A program made the position numbers and the translations under genes. Below the pieces are notes generated by a model, which was not told the origin of the DNA, did no database searches, and worked only from the letters and a program-made list of their open reading frames with translations. A stretch of 64,000 nt of DNA from CAZCVI01 sp964502145 (lineage in GTDB: Bacteria > Acidobacteriota > Aminicenantia > UBA2199): NCBI GenBank assembly GCA_964502145.1, contig CAZCVI010000008.1, forward strand, positions 114,815 to 178,814, written 5' to 3'. This document shows positions 28,220 to 39,100 of the stretch, piece by piece. Numbering within the stretch: the first letter of the stretch is position 1; the number at the start of each line of letters is the position of its first letter.

Positions 28220-31200
28220 AACAAATAATTTCCAACATAATACAGGTCTTGAGATCGCTGTTATCGGTATGGCTGGAAGATTTCCAGGTGCCAGCAGTGT
28301 TCATGAATTCTGGAATAATATCAAAAATGGCGTCAATTCAATTACATACTTTACAAAGGAAGAATTAAAAGAAGCGGATATCAATGACCATCTTATTGAG
28401 AACCCGAATTATGTAAAAGCCAGGGGAATTCTTAAAGACATCGAATATTTTGATGCGCATTTCTTCGGTTACACGCCTCCTGAAGCCGAAGTGATGGACC
28501 CTCAACTGCGTATTTTTCATGAGTGTGTTTGGGAAGCATTGGAGGATGCCGCTTATGATCCACTGAGCTATAAAGACTTTATCGGTGTATATGCTGGTTC
28601 TCAGGGGAACATTTATTGGCAGGCAAAGTCAATGCTAGATCAGGAGAGCCGGATCGACGAAATGTCGAAAGGGCTTTTAGATAATAAAGATTTTTTAACC
28701 ACTCAAGTTTCCTACAAATTGAACCTAAAAGGTCCTAGTTTTTCACTATTTACCGCGTGCTCAACCTCCTTGGTTGCGATTCATGTCGCGTGCCGTGCCC
28801 TGTTAAGCGGGGAATGCGATATTGCTATCGCTGGAGGAATAACGGTGAGAATCCCACAGTACACGGGATATATGTATCAAGAAGGCATGATCTTTTCTTC
28901 CGATGGACATATCCGGGCATTTGATGCGCAAGCAGACGGATTCGTGTTTGGAAACGGGGTGGGAATCGTAATTCTGAAACCTTTGGAAAATGCGGTACAT
29001 GATGGCGATAATATCCATGCGGTTATTAAAGGTTCAGCCATCAATAATGATGGGAATAGGAAAGCAGGTTATACAGCATCGGGTGTCAAGGGGCAAGCCG
29101 AGGTCATTAAAGCCGCTTACCAGTTTGCAGAAGTCGCTCCCGCCAGTATCTCTTTTATTGAAACCCATGGAACAGCGACATCCTTTGGTGATCCAGTTGA
29201 AATTAATGCATTACTAAAAGTATTTTACTCTGCCCAGAAGGGAAGTATTGCCATCGGGTCAGTTAAAACCAATATCGGCCACCTGGATATCGCAGCAGGT
29301 GTTACAGGGGTTATTAAAACCGTGCTTGCTTTAAAACATCAATTACTTCCTCCCAGCCTATACTTTGAAGCACCTAACCCACAGATAGACTTTGTAAATA
29401 GCCCTTTTTTTGTTAACTGTGAATTAATGGAATTGAAGAATAGTGCGCGACCTTTGAGAGCAGGGGTCAGTTCTTTCGGCCTTGGTGGAACAAATGCTCA
29501 TTTGATTCTGGAGCAAGCCCCGGAAAGAAATAAATCATCAGAAAGCAAGCAATGGCAATTACTTATGTTTTCCGCAAAAACTGAGATCGCCCTCAATAAA
29601 ATTACAGAAAACTTTGTAAACTTTCTAAAAACAAACCCCCATACCCACCTTGCTGATGCGGCTTACACATTACAGGTTGGACGGACTGTTTGCCAATTTA
29701 AACGAATGGTTGTATGTTCCAGCGTTTCCCACGCGATTGAGCTTCTTTCAACCCCAAATTCCCATGAAGTCAGATCATTTAATTCCAGGGAGGAGGACAG
29801 TCCTGTTATTTTTATGATTGCCGTGTCAGGCGCTCAGCATGTGAATATGGGATTAGAACTCTATCAAAAGGAATGTGCATTTCGTAAAGAAATGGACACA
29901 TGTTTCGCCCTTATAAAGAAGTTGACTCACACCGATATTAAGAGTGTGCTATACCCGAATAATGAGGCAAATTGCTCTCCCATTCAAATACATGGAATTC
30001 AAATTGCACAACTTGTCCTATTTATCATTAACTATTCCTATGCCAAGTTGTTGATGAAATGGGGGATTAAACCCTATGCAATGATCGGGGATAGTTTGGG
30101 AGAATATATAGTCGCCTGTCTGTCTGGTGTATTTTCATTAGCAGACGCATTAAAAATAATTGCCCGCAGAGGTCAATTAATTGCGGAACTACCCGAGGGA
30201 GAGATGATGAGCGTTCCTCTTCCGATAGAAACTTTAACGTCACTTATGAATGATAATCTGTCCATATCCATTGATAATGGCACATCATGTATTGTGGCTG
30301 GTCCTCGTGATGCAATTGGCGACTTTGAAAGGCAAATGAAAAATAATGGCATCATATCCAGACGAGTGGAATACGTCACACATGCACTTCATTCGAAAAT
30401 GATGGAGCCAATTCTAAAAAGATTTGAAGAAAGTTTCTGCAAAGTTACTTTAAATAAACCAAAAATTCCCTATATCTCCTGTATTAGCGGTAATTGGGTG
30501 GATGCCGCAGAAGCCGTCAATCCAAAATACTGGGCCAGCCATTTAAGAAAAACCATTCAATTTGCCAGCGGGATTAGAGAATTATCAAAACAATCCGGTG
30601 CTGTTTTTATAGAAATCGGGCTTGGCAGCGAATTAAGTACTTTCATAACAAGCTATATTAAAAATAATCCAGACCAGCATTTTTTAAATTTCACAGAACC
30701 AAGCCCAAAAAAATATTCTGATTTGCTTTTCCTGTTAAAAGGAGTTGGTCAGTTGTGGCTGTATGGTGTACCGATAGATTGGGATGAATTTTATTTTGAA
30801 GAAAAAAGACATCGAATACCCCTGCCCACTTACCCCTTCCAACGGGAACGTTTCTGGATTGAAGGAGATCCTTTTAAAATCGGTACTGAACTTCTGAAAA
30901 AATCTTCATTACAAAAAAAAGAGGATATTGCCAATTGGTTTTATTTACCTTCGTGGAAACCCTCTATTTTGACTCTTAATCCGCAGGAGAAAGAAACCGG
31001 ACCATTAGTATGGCTAGTATTTATGGACGAAATAGGGATTGGAGAAAAGCTAGTAAATAAATTGGAAGAAGGCCACCAAGAAATCATTACGATAAAAAAA
31101 GGTCCAAAATTTCGAAGAGATAGCGGGCGACAATTCTATATCAACCAAGAAGTAAGAAGTGACTACCTTGCCCTGTTTGATGAGCTAAAACGTCTTAATC

Positions 31201-34193
31201 TTTCTCCACACCGGATTCTTCATTTATGGAACATCGTGGCAAATAATGAAAATAAACCCCCAGATGAATGGCTGAAAAAATGTCAATACTTGGGCTATTA
31301 TAGCTTAATCTATTTAGCTCATGCTCTTGAAAATCAGGGGCGTATCCATGAAATACATATTATAACGATAACCAGCAATATGCAGTGGGTTTACGGATCA
31401 GACCTGTTGTATCCTGAAAAAGCAACATTGTTAGGACCCGTAAATGTTATCCCTCAAGAATACCCTCATCTAAAATGCCGCACCGTGGATATATTCCCCC
31501 CGGAACCCGGAAGCTGGAAAATGGAACAGCTCATCACGCAACTTCTGCATGAAGTAAAATCAAATTCCACGGACTCAATTGTTGCATACCGCGATTTCAG
31601 CCGGTTAGTGAGAGATTATGAACCCCTCCGGTTGGAAAGCCCTTCCGCTCCCCCTTTACGGCTCCGAAAAAATGGAGTTTACCTGCTCACCGGCGGACTT
31701 GGCGCAATCGGTCTTCTTATGGCAAAATTCCTTGCCGAACAAACAAACGCCAATTTAATTCTGATCGGGCGCTCTCCTTTCCCAGCCCGTGATCATTGGG
31801 CTGAATGGATTGCAGACCATCCTGCGGATGATGACACCAGCCTGAAGATAAAAACATTAATTGACATTGAATCACTGGGAAGTAAGGTGTTGACCCTTCG
31901 TGCCGATGTTTCAAACCAGAAACAAATGGAAGAAACCATTGGAATAGCAGAGAAAAAATTCGGACCTATAAATGGTGTTCTACATACAGCACTACAAATT
32001 GCCGGGGGAGTTATTCATACCATAACTCCCGAAGAAACAGAAAAAGTATTTGCTGCTAAAATAAATGGAACCCTGATACTGGATCGTATATTGAAAAATA
32101 ACCCTCTGGATTTTTTCATCCTTTTTTCTGCTCTGAGTTCTATCTTGGCTCGAATGGGGCAGGTAGCATATGGAGCGGCAAGCGCTTTCCTCGATGCTTT
32201 CGCTTTACATAAATGCTCTATTGATGGTGTGGCTACCACGAGTATAGGTTGGGATGCATGGGAAGAAATTGGAAGTGCATTTAACCTCGTAAAAAAACAG
32301 AGCAAAAATCTGGGTCTTTCTGATCAACAGTCACAAATAAGCGGAATATTACCTACCGAAGGAGTTGAAGTTTTTCGCCGCATTATAGAAACTCCATTAT
32401 CGTATGTTGCGGTTTCCACACGTGATTTACTCGAAGAAGTAAAGACTTACAAAATACCCATTTCACTTAAAACTGTCAATAAAATCACCTCCCCAAAAAA
32501 ACGGTATAAACGTCCGTACCTAGATTCTGAATATATAGCCCCCAGGAATGATCTCGAACAATCTATTGTAAATGTCTGGGAAAATTTTTTTGGATTTGAA
32601 CCCATCGGAGTTCAGGATGATTTTTTTGAATTGGGTGGTGATTCATTAAAATCGATAGTTATTACTTCATCAATCCAACAAGAATTGAATATACAATTAC
32701 CCATCTCCATTTTTTTTAATAGCCCCACTATTGATGGAATTATAGAATATATAAAAAAAAGTGGTAGCGAGGATAGTGTCTCAAATATAATACCGGTTGA
32801 GGAAAAAGAGTATTATCCTCTCTCCTCTGCTCAAAACCGCATGTATTTTTCCCAGGAAATAAGGAAAGAATCCTGCGTCTATAACGAAGCAAAATTCGTT
32901 GTCTTGGAAGGTGAAATTGATATTGATAAAATACAAAAAACATTCAAAAATTTGATTAAAAGACACGAAAGCCTCAGAACATCATTTGAATTGGTGGACT
33001 GTCTCCCCGTGCAACGGATTCACGATAGCGTGGAACTGGAAATAGAACAAGCCACTGTTAACCTTTGCTCTTCTTCCGATCTATGCGGGAAAACCACTAA
33101 TCCTTACAAGGATATTATCGAAGATTTTATACGCCCCTTTGAGCTCTCTCATGCACCATTATTACGTGCCAGACTGATGATAATAGGAGAAAGTAGGTAT
33201 GTATTGATGGTAGATATGCACCACATCATCACGGACGGCGTCTCTCTAAATATTTTTGTTAACGAATTCTCTGCACTCTATGGGGGAGTCGAACTCCCCC
33301 CCTTGCGTTTGCAGTACAAGGATTTTTCTGAATGGCTGAACAGTGATAGTACCAGGATATACATCGCCAAACAGCAATCCTATTGGTTGAAACAGTTTAC
33401 TGGACTAAACTCCCACCTCAATATCCCCACCGACTACCCAAGACCAAAAGTCATTTCTTTTAGAGGGAATCGGGTGAATTTTTTTATCCCCAAAGAATTA
33501 AACAACCGACTGAAGGAACTGGCCAAAGAAACCGGGACAACAATTTTTATGGTTTTGTTATCTGCATATAATATCTTACTGGCCAGGTATTCTGGGCAGA
33601 AGGATATTGTGGTTGGCACACCCATTACTGGCAGACGATATCTTGATTTGCAAGATATTATTGGAATGTTTGTTAATATGCTGGCTCTAAAAAATCAACC
33701 TAATAACGAAATGACATTCCTAAAATTTCTGGAGAGTGTCAAACAGAATGCTTTGCAAGCATATGAAAATCAGGATTACCCGTTCGAAACGTTGATCGTC
33801 GATTTAAATTTGCAAGGTACCACGCAACGTAATCCGCTGTTTGATATAGTTCTTGCCATGTTGGATGTGGAGACCGGGGCTGAAAGTAACATTGAAACTG
33901 GAGAAACGGTTAACTTAACTCTCTCAAATCTGGAATTCGAAAAAAATCACATCCCATTCGACCTATTAATGACTGCTTTCGAATCAGCCGGGGAAATAAA
34001 GATGTTTCTCGATTATTCAACAGATTTGTTTAATAGTAAAACCGCAGAAAAAATTACTTTTCACTTTATAGAAATTCTTAACCAAATCGTGGATAAGAAA
34101 AATAATAAATTAAAAGAGATCTCTTTGACTCATGAACTTAGTGTCATGAATTCCAATGATTTACTGGATGATCAGTCCGATTTCGGCTTTTAA
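28206..34193 (+). CDS. Hybrid PKS-NRPS protein KS-AT-KR-T-C
   Basis: 1,995 residues. KS has TACSTSL (C185), ETHGTAT (the usual second Gly is Ala) and NIGHLD. The AT is atypical. The usual FPGQGxQ is replaced by IAVSGAQ, the nucleophile is in GDSLG (S630), and the second motif is HALH (H726-H729). KR has GGLGAIG and Y1322, but the usual YxxxN asparagine is Ser (AYGAAS), and the HAAG segment reads HTALQ. T domain S1480 in GGDSL. A complete C domain (about 1537-1975) has HHIITDG at H1672. It should add the third beta-hydroxy ketide, and its C domain should join the chain to the Tyr-loaded T domain of the 5,673-residue NRPS. The tail ends SDFGF, like the radical SAM protein that follows. ATG at 28206 overlaps the upstream stop. 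GTG at 28212 is an in-frame alternative. Confidence 0.93.
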   Translation: MQVSETNNFQHNTGLEIAVIGMAGRFPGASSVHEFWNNIKNGVNSITYFTKEELKEADINDHLIENPNYVKARGILKDIEYFDAHFFGYTPPEAEVMDPQLRIFHECVWEALEDAAYDPLSYKDFIGVYAGSQGNIYWQAKSMLDQESRIDEMSKGLLDNKDFLTTQVSYKLNLKGPSFSLFTACSTSLVAIHVACRALLSGECDIAIAGGITVRIPQYTGYMYQEGMIFSSDGHIRAFDAQADGFVFGNGVGIVILKPLENAVHDGDNIHAVIKGSAINNDGNRKAGYTASGVKGQAEVIKAAYQFAEVAPASISFIETHGTATSFGDPVEINALLKVFYSAQKGSIAIGSVKTNIGHLDIAAGVTGVIKTVLALKHQLLPPSLYFEAPNPQIDFVNSPFFVNCELMELKNSARPLRAGVSSFGLGGTNAHLILEQAPERNKSSESKQWQLLMFSAKTEIALNKITENFVNFLKTNPHTHLADAAYTLQVGRTVCQFKRMVVCSSVSHAIELLSTPNSHEVRSFNSREEDSPVIFMIAVSGAQHVNMGLELYQKECAFRKEMDTCFALIKKLTHTDIKSVLYPNNEANCSPIQIHGIQIAQLVLFIINYSYAKLLMKWGIKPYAMIGDSLGEYIVACLSGVFSLADALKIIARRGQLIAELPEGEMMSVPLPIETLTSLMNDNLSISIDNGTSCIVAGPRDAIGDFERQMKNNGIISRRVEYVTHALHSKMMEPILKRFEESFCKVTLNKPKIPYISCISGNWVDAAEAVNPKYWASHLRKTIQFASGIRELSKQSGAVFIEIGLGSELSTFITSYIKNNPDQHFLNFTEPSPKKYSDLLFLLKGVGQLWLYGVPIDWDEFYFEEKRHRIPLPTYPFQRERFWIEGDPFKIGTELLKKSSLQKKEDIANWFYLPSWKPSILTLNPQEKETGPLVWLVFMDEIGIGEKLVNKLEEGHQEIITIKKGPKFRRDSGRQFYINQEVRSDYLALFDELKRLNLSPHRILHLWNIVANNENKPPDEWLKKCQYLGYYSLIYLAHALENQGRIHEIHIITITSNMQWVYGSDLLYPEKATLLGPVNVIPQEYPHLKCRTVDIFPPEPGSWKMEQLITQLLHEVKSNSTDSIVAYRDFSRLVRDYEPLRLESPSAPPLRLRKNGVYLLTGGLGAIGLLMAKFLAEQTNANLILIGRSPFPARDHWAEWIADHPADDDTSLKIKTLIDIESLGSKVLTLRADVSNQKQMEETIGIAEKKFGPINGVLHTALQIAGGVIHTITPEETEKVFAAKINGTLILDRILKNNPLDFFILFSALSSILARMGQVAYGAASAFLDAFALHKCSIDGVATTSIGWDAWEEIGSAFNLVKKQSKNLGLSDQQSQISGILPTEGVEVFRRIIETPLSYVAVSTRDLLEEVKTYKIPISLKTVNKITSPKKRYKRPYLDSEYIAPRNDLEQSIVNVWENFFGFEPIGVQDDFFELGGDSLKSIVITSSIQQELNIQLPISIFFNSPTIDGIIEYIKKSGSEDSVSNIIPVEEKEYYPLSSAQNRMYFSQEIRKESCVYNEAKFVVLEGEIDIDKIQKTFKNLIKRHESLRTSFELVDCLPVQRIHDSVELEIEQATVNLCSSSDLCGKTTNPYKDIIEDFIRPFELSHAPLLRARLMIIGESRYVLMVDMHHIITDGVSLNIFVNEFSALYGGVELPPLRLQYKDFSEWLNSDSTRIYIAKQQSYWLKQFTGLNSHLNIPTDYPRPKVISFRGNRVNFFIPKELNNRLKELAKETGTTIFMVLLSAYNILLARYSGQKDIVVGTPITGRRYLDLQDIIGMFVNMLALKNQPNNEMTFLKFLESVKQNALQAYENQDYPFETLIVDLNLQGTTQRNPLFDIVLAMLDVETGAESNIETGETVNLTLSNLEFEKNHIPFDLLMTAFESAGEIKMFLDYSTDLFNSKTAEKITFHFIEILNQIVDKKNNKLKEISLTHELSVMNSNDLLDDQSDFGF

Positions 34194-34222
34194 CAAAAAA
34201 AATAACATCAGGAGTGTAAAAA

Positions 34223-36067
34223 ATGAATCAACAAAAAACGATGTGTACATGTGGTAAATCAAAAACTTTCCCATATTGTGACCATTCCCATAAAAATGAA
34301 GACATTGCAACTGCGGTTGTGGACGCCCAGATGCATCATTGTGAATACTCCCATCAGAACGTTTCGGAAGTTAGCGTAACACCCATTCCGGGAAAAATAC
34401 TGTTGTTAATGGTTCCATTTTGGGATCCATTGGTCCCACCACAGGGCATTTCTCATTTAAAGCATTTCTTGCAGCACCATGGCTATACCGTTAAAACCGA
34501 TGACTTCAATACAAAAAAGGAATTTAGATTATTCTATGACCGGTATTTCGACACGATCAAGAAGTCTGTGCCCAAAGATCACCAAGCCAACTTCTTCAAC
34601 AACGGGCAAGATGTCATGAGGAATCATATGTTATCTTATATCCACCATGAAGATGAAGACGAGTATCTTGAATTGTTGAAAATAATTCTTTATGAAACTT
34701 TCTTTGTCTATATCGACGATAAAAAAGCAATTGAGATTAAAATGATACTGGAAGAGTTTTTCCAGGTGCTTGAAAATTACATGGTTCACAAGGTTATTAC
34801 TGAAAAACCTGAGGTTATCGGAATCACAGCATTGAGAGATACTATTGGCCCAGCCATGTTCGCTTTCAAAAAAGTAAAAGAGAAATTTCCCTTTATTAAG
34901 ACCATAATGGGAGGGGCCATATTTTCAGATCAATTGATGATAGGTTCCCCAAACTTCGAGTTTTTTCTTGAAAAGACACCTTATATTGATCATATTGTTA
35001 TTGGTGAGGGACAGTTGGTAATGTTAAAAATCTTGAAAGGTGAACTACCAGCGACTCAAAAAGTCTTTACTAAAAAGGACATCGGATTAGAAACTCTGGG
35101 TTTTACCCCCCTAAATTTTCCAGATATGTCTGATTTTAATGTTAATGAAGATTATCCCTATATATCGGGGCAGATCTCCGTCAGTTGTCCCTATCAATGT
35201 AGTTTTTGTAATGTCTCTGCATATTTTGGAAAGTATGGGGAGAAAGAAATAGAATATGCTGTGAATGAAATGGAGACATTGTATCGCAAATACGGGGTGC
35301 AGCTATTTTTTATGAACGATTCTTTACTCAACGCTGTTGCCACCAAACTCTCTGACCATTTTATAAAATCAAGCATCGCATTATACTGGGATGGATATTT
35401 GAGAGTTGACAAGGCTGTATGTGATCCTAAAGTGACTCTTCATTGGCGACGAGGGGGCTTCTACCGTGCCCGTATGGGTATAGAAAGCGGTTCGCAACGG
35501 GTGTTGGATATGATCCATAAAGGCATTACTCCCACCCAGATTAAGGAATCCCTCATTAGCTTAGCTACGGCTGGTATTAAGACAACAGCTTACTGGGTTA
35601 TTGGACATCCCGGAGAAACAGAAGAAGATTTCCTGCAAACATTGGAACTCTTGGAAGAGGTAAAAGATTATATCTATGAAGCAGAGTGCAACTCGTTCAT
35701 TTACGGTTACACTGGTCAGACCGATTCTGACCAGTGGAAAAGCCACCGCCGGCTTCTCTTTCCAGAGAAGGCCAAAGACATTCTGGTCATTCAGTCGTGG
35801 GTTCTGGATACCGAGCCCTCCCGTGAAGAGACCTATCGTCGGGTGAATCGGTTTGTCCTGAGATGTAATGAACTGGGCATCCCTAATCCTTACTCACTTT
35901 TGGATATTCATAAAGCTGACTTACGCTGGAAAAGTTTACATAAAAATGCAGTCCCACCCCTCGCCAATTTTAAAGGAGTGGACATCTATATTGATGAATG
36001 CAGGTATGTAAAACAATTGGTTCGAATGGAAAACCAAATAGAAGATGTGGGTGATTTCGGTTTTTAA
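34223..36067 (+). CDS. CDGSH iron-sulfur / B12-binding-type radical SAM fusion protein
   Basis: 614 residues. The N-terminus (C8, C10, C19, H23) fits the CDGSH-type [2Fe-2S] motif C-x-C-x2-S-x3-P-x-C-D-x-S-H. Residues about 50-275 resemble the Rossmann-like cobalamin-binding domain of B12-dependent radical SAM enzymes (ILLLMVPFW, ITALRDT, IMGGAIFSD, IGEGQ). The classical DxHxxG is not seen, as is common in this class. The radical SAM core has CPYQCSFC (C322, C326, C329) and later GIESGSQ and IGHPGETEEDF. Such enzymes methylate or rearrange unactivated carbons. Its place between the two halves of the assembly line suggests tailoring of a carrier-bound intermediate, but the substrate is unknown. 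The C-terminus, VGDFGF, matches the tail of the preceding synthetase. ATG with AGGAG, 29 bases after the upstream gene. Confidence 0.88.
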   Translation: MNQQKTMCTCGKSKTFPYCDHSHKNEDIATAVVDAQMHHCEYSHQNVSEVSVTPIPGKILLLMVPFWDPLVPPQGISHLKHFLQHHGYTVKTDDFNTKKEFRLFYDRYFDTIKKSVPKDHQANFFNNGQDVMRNHMLSYIHHEDEDEYLELLKIILYETFFVYIDDKKAIEIKMILEEFFQVLENYMVHKVITEKPEVIGITALRDTIGPAMFAFKKVKEKFPFIKTIMGGAIFSDQLMIGSPNFEFFLEKTPYIDHIVIGEGQLVMLKILKGELPATQKVFTKKDIGLETLGFTPLNFPDMSDFNVNEDYPYISGQISVSCPYQCSFCNVSAYFGKYGEKEIEYAVNEMETLYRKYGVQLFFMNDSLLNAVATKLSDHFIKSSIALYWDGYLRVDKAVCDPKVTLHWRRGGFYRARMGIESGSQRVLDMIHKGITPTQIKESLISLATAGIKTTAYWVIGHPGETEEDFLQTLELLEEVKDYIYEAECNSFIYGYTGQTDSDQWKSHRRLLFPEKAKDILVIQSWVLDTEPSREETYRRVNRFVLRCNELGIPNPYSLLDIHKADLRWKSLHKNAVPPLANFKGVDIYIDECRYVKQLVRMENQIEDVGDFGF

Positions 36068-36130
36068 TTACACGGACTGGAGATTAACGTCTTTTATCAA
36101 AAATGAAAAAAAATATGGAGATTTGAACTT

Positions 36131-39100
36131 ATGAAAAATACAAACAGATCGATAGATTTATCGGTAATACTCAAGGAACATGTTAAAGAGGAGACCTATT
36201 GGGTAGAGAAATTGGGTGGTGAATGGGATAAATGTTGCTTTCCCGTTTATAACAGGAATCAGGAAATAAATTCAGGGAAAATGCATAACCTGACCTTTCA
36301 GTTCATCGGCCCGCTTTTTGAAAAATTGATGAAATTACGTAACGGCTCTGATCCCCGGTTGTTTATGATCATGATTGCGGGTTTATCTAGTTTGCTTTTC
36401 AAATATACGGGGAACACCAACATTTTACTGGGGGCGCCCACATTAAAACAGGAGGACGATGCAGAATTTATCAATACTGTTCTGACTTTGAGGAGTTATA
36501 TTAGTCCCGGAATGACTTATAAAGAACTCCTGCTGCAAACAAAAAATACTGTTTTGGAGGCTACCGCAAACCAAAATTATCCCGTAGAAAGATTACCCGA
36601 TCTGTTAAATATTCCCTATTCGGAAGGTGATGATTTTCCCCTGTTTGATATTGCCCTGTTGCTAGAAAATATTCATGATAAATCCTATATCAGGAATATT
36701 AGAGTAAATACTATTTTTTCTTTCTTAAGAACAGATGATTGCATCGAAGGTAAAATCGAGTACAACCCCGCTCTGTATGAAAGGTATGAAGTCGAAGGAA
36801 TTGTCAATCATTTTAAGTGTTTACTCGAGAATGCTTTCGCAAAAATAGATGGGGAGATTTACAATCTCAACATATTATTGGATGATGAAAAAAAAAAATT
36901 ACTACACACCTTTAACAATACAAACAAATCTTATCCCCAAAAAATCGCAATACAACAATTATTCGAGGAACAGGTAGAACGAAATCCCGGACAAATAGCT
37001 GCTAGTTGTTCCTTATCCGGGACGCTGACTTATGGGGAGCTCAATAAAAAAGCGAACCAACTGGCACGACTATTGAGAGAAAAAGGGGTCGGCCCCGACT
37101 TTATTGTCGGAATAATGGGACGGCGATCACTGGAAATGGCAATGGGAATACTGGCTATACTAAAGGCAGGTGGCATTTTTCTGCCATTGGACCCCGAGTA
37201 CCCTCCAAACAGGATAAAATACATGTTGGAAGACAGTGGTCTGAATTTGTTGATAATTGCACGAATTCCTCTACGGGAGGACGTGACAACCGTAATTGAT
37301 ATAGAAGATGATGAAGGATACGCCAGATTTGAGAGTACCGACCTGAAAGTAATCAATCAATCCTCCGATGGCGCTTACATTATTTATACCTCCGGTACCA
37401 CCGGACGTCCCAAAGGAGTGGTGGTTGAACATCGAAATGCAATTAATACGCTGATCTGCCGGAAAAACGAATATAATATGGATGAACATACCGTGTCACT
37501 GCAATTTTTTTCATATTCCTTTGACGGTTTTATAACCAGCTTTTTTACCCCGGTTATCTCAGGTGCAGAAGTCGTATTACTGGACGATGAAGCCGTGAAA
37601 GATATTGCAAAAATAAGGGAATCCATAGTGGAAAAAAAGGTAACCCACTTTATCTGTGTTCCATCATTATTCCGTGAGATGATCGAAGTATTAAACGAAG
37701 CGGAACTGTCATCCTTAAAAGTTGTCACCCTAGCCGGTGAAAAATTACAAACCTCAACTATCCGGCTGGCCACAGGAAAAAAACCATCACTTGAGATTGT
37801 CAATGAGTACGGAGTGACCGAGGTTGCTGTAATGTCGACGATACTCAGACACCAAGAACAGAAGAAACAGGTATCCATTGGTTCCCCAATCTGGAATACG
37901 CGGATTTTTATCTTATCCACCGCATCTCTGGGTAGCCAATTGCAACCAATTGGGATTGCAGGAGAAATGTGCTTGGCTGGTGCCGGTGTCACACGCGGAT
38001 ATTTAAACCGCCCTGATTTAACCCAGGAAAAATTCATTAAAGACACCTTCTCCTTGAACAGTATCTCCCCCATGCACCATATGTACCGTACCGGTGATCT
38101 CGCACGGTGGCTGTCAGACGGAAACATAGAATATCTGGGCAGGATCGATCACCAGGTGAAGATAAGGGGATTCCGTATTGAACCCGATGAAATTGAGGCG
38201 CGAATGCTCGAGCATGATAACATTTCAGAGGTCGTCGTCATCAATAAGACTACCCCTTACAGAAACCTCTACAATACCACTGACAATAAAGAGAACGATA
38301 AAAGAAAAGATGACTTTCTTTATGCATATTATGTGGCCGATATCACTCTCGTCGCGGAAGATTTAAGAAGCTTCTTATTTAACCGTTTACCCGATTATAT
38401 GATACCAACCTATTTTATCCAAGTAGAAAAAATTCCCCTGACTCCCAATGGAAAAATTGATAGTAACGCACTACCTGAAGCCGAACTCCTAGTTAAAAAG
38501 GATAAACTTATCATTCCCAGGGACAAAATGGAGCAGGAAGTGGCCGAAATCTGGTGCAATGTATTGGAAGTTGAAATGGATCGCGTCGGAATAGACATCA
38601 GTTTTTTTGAATATGGTGGATTTTCCTTGAAAGCAACACAGTTGATCAATAAGATTCATAAAAAATTTAACGCCAAGATATCTTTAATAGAAATGTTTAA
38701 AAACCCTACTATTCGAGGCCTGACCGAAAATTTAAAAAAGATAAAAAACAACCCCTTCATCTCACTTCTCCCGGTTGAAAAGAAGGACTTTTATACCCTC
38801 TCCCCGGTACAGAAACGATTGTATATATTGAATCAAATAACCTCGGATAGTACAGGTTATAACGCCTTCAGTATCACTGAATTAGCAGGAGAACTGGATG
38901 TCGTAAAATTCCAGGCTTGCTTTAACGCGTTGATCAATAGACATGAAAGCTTACGAACCTCGTTTCATATAGTCAATGAAAAACCTGTTCAGAAAATTCA
39001 TGAACTTGGTGAAGTCGAATTAAAACTCCAGCATGTTGTTATGAATGGCCAAGAAGAGAATGTGGACATGGTTCTAAAGAAAGCAACCCGTATTATCAAG

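Noticed and set aside
37384..38127. A 247-codon open frame on the minus strand, and dozens of shorter ones elsewhere on both strands
   Set aside because: They lie entirely inside plus-strand synthetase genes with clear domain content, show no recognisable motifs, and look like low-stop antisense shadows.
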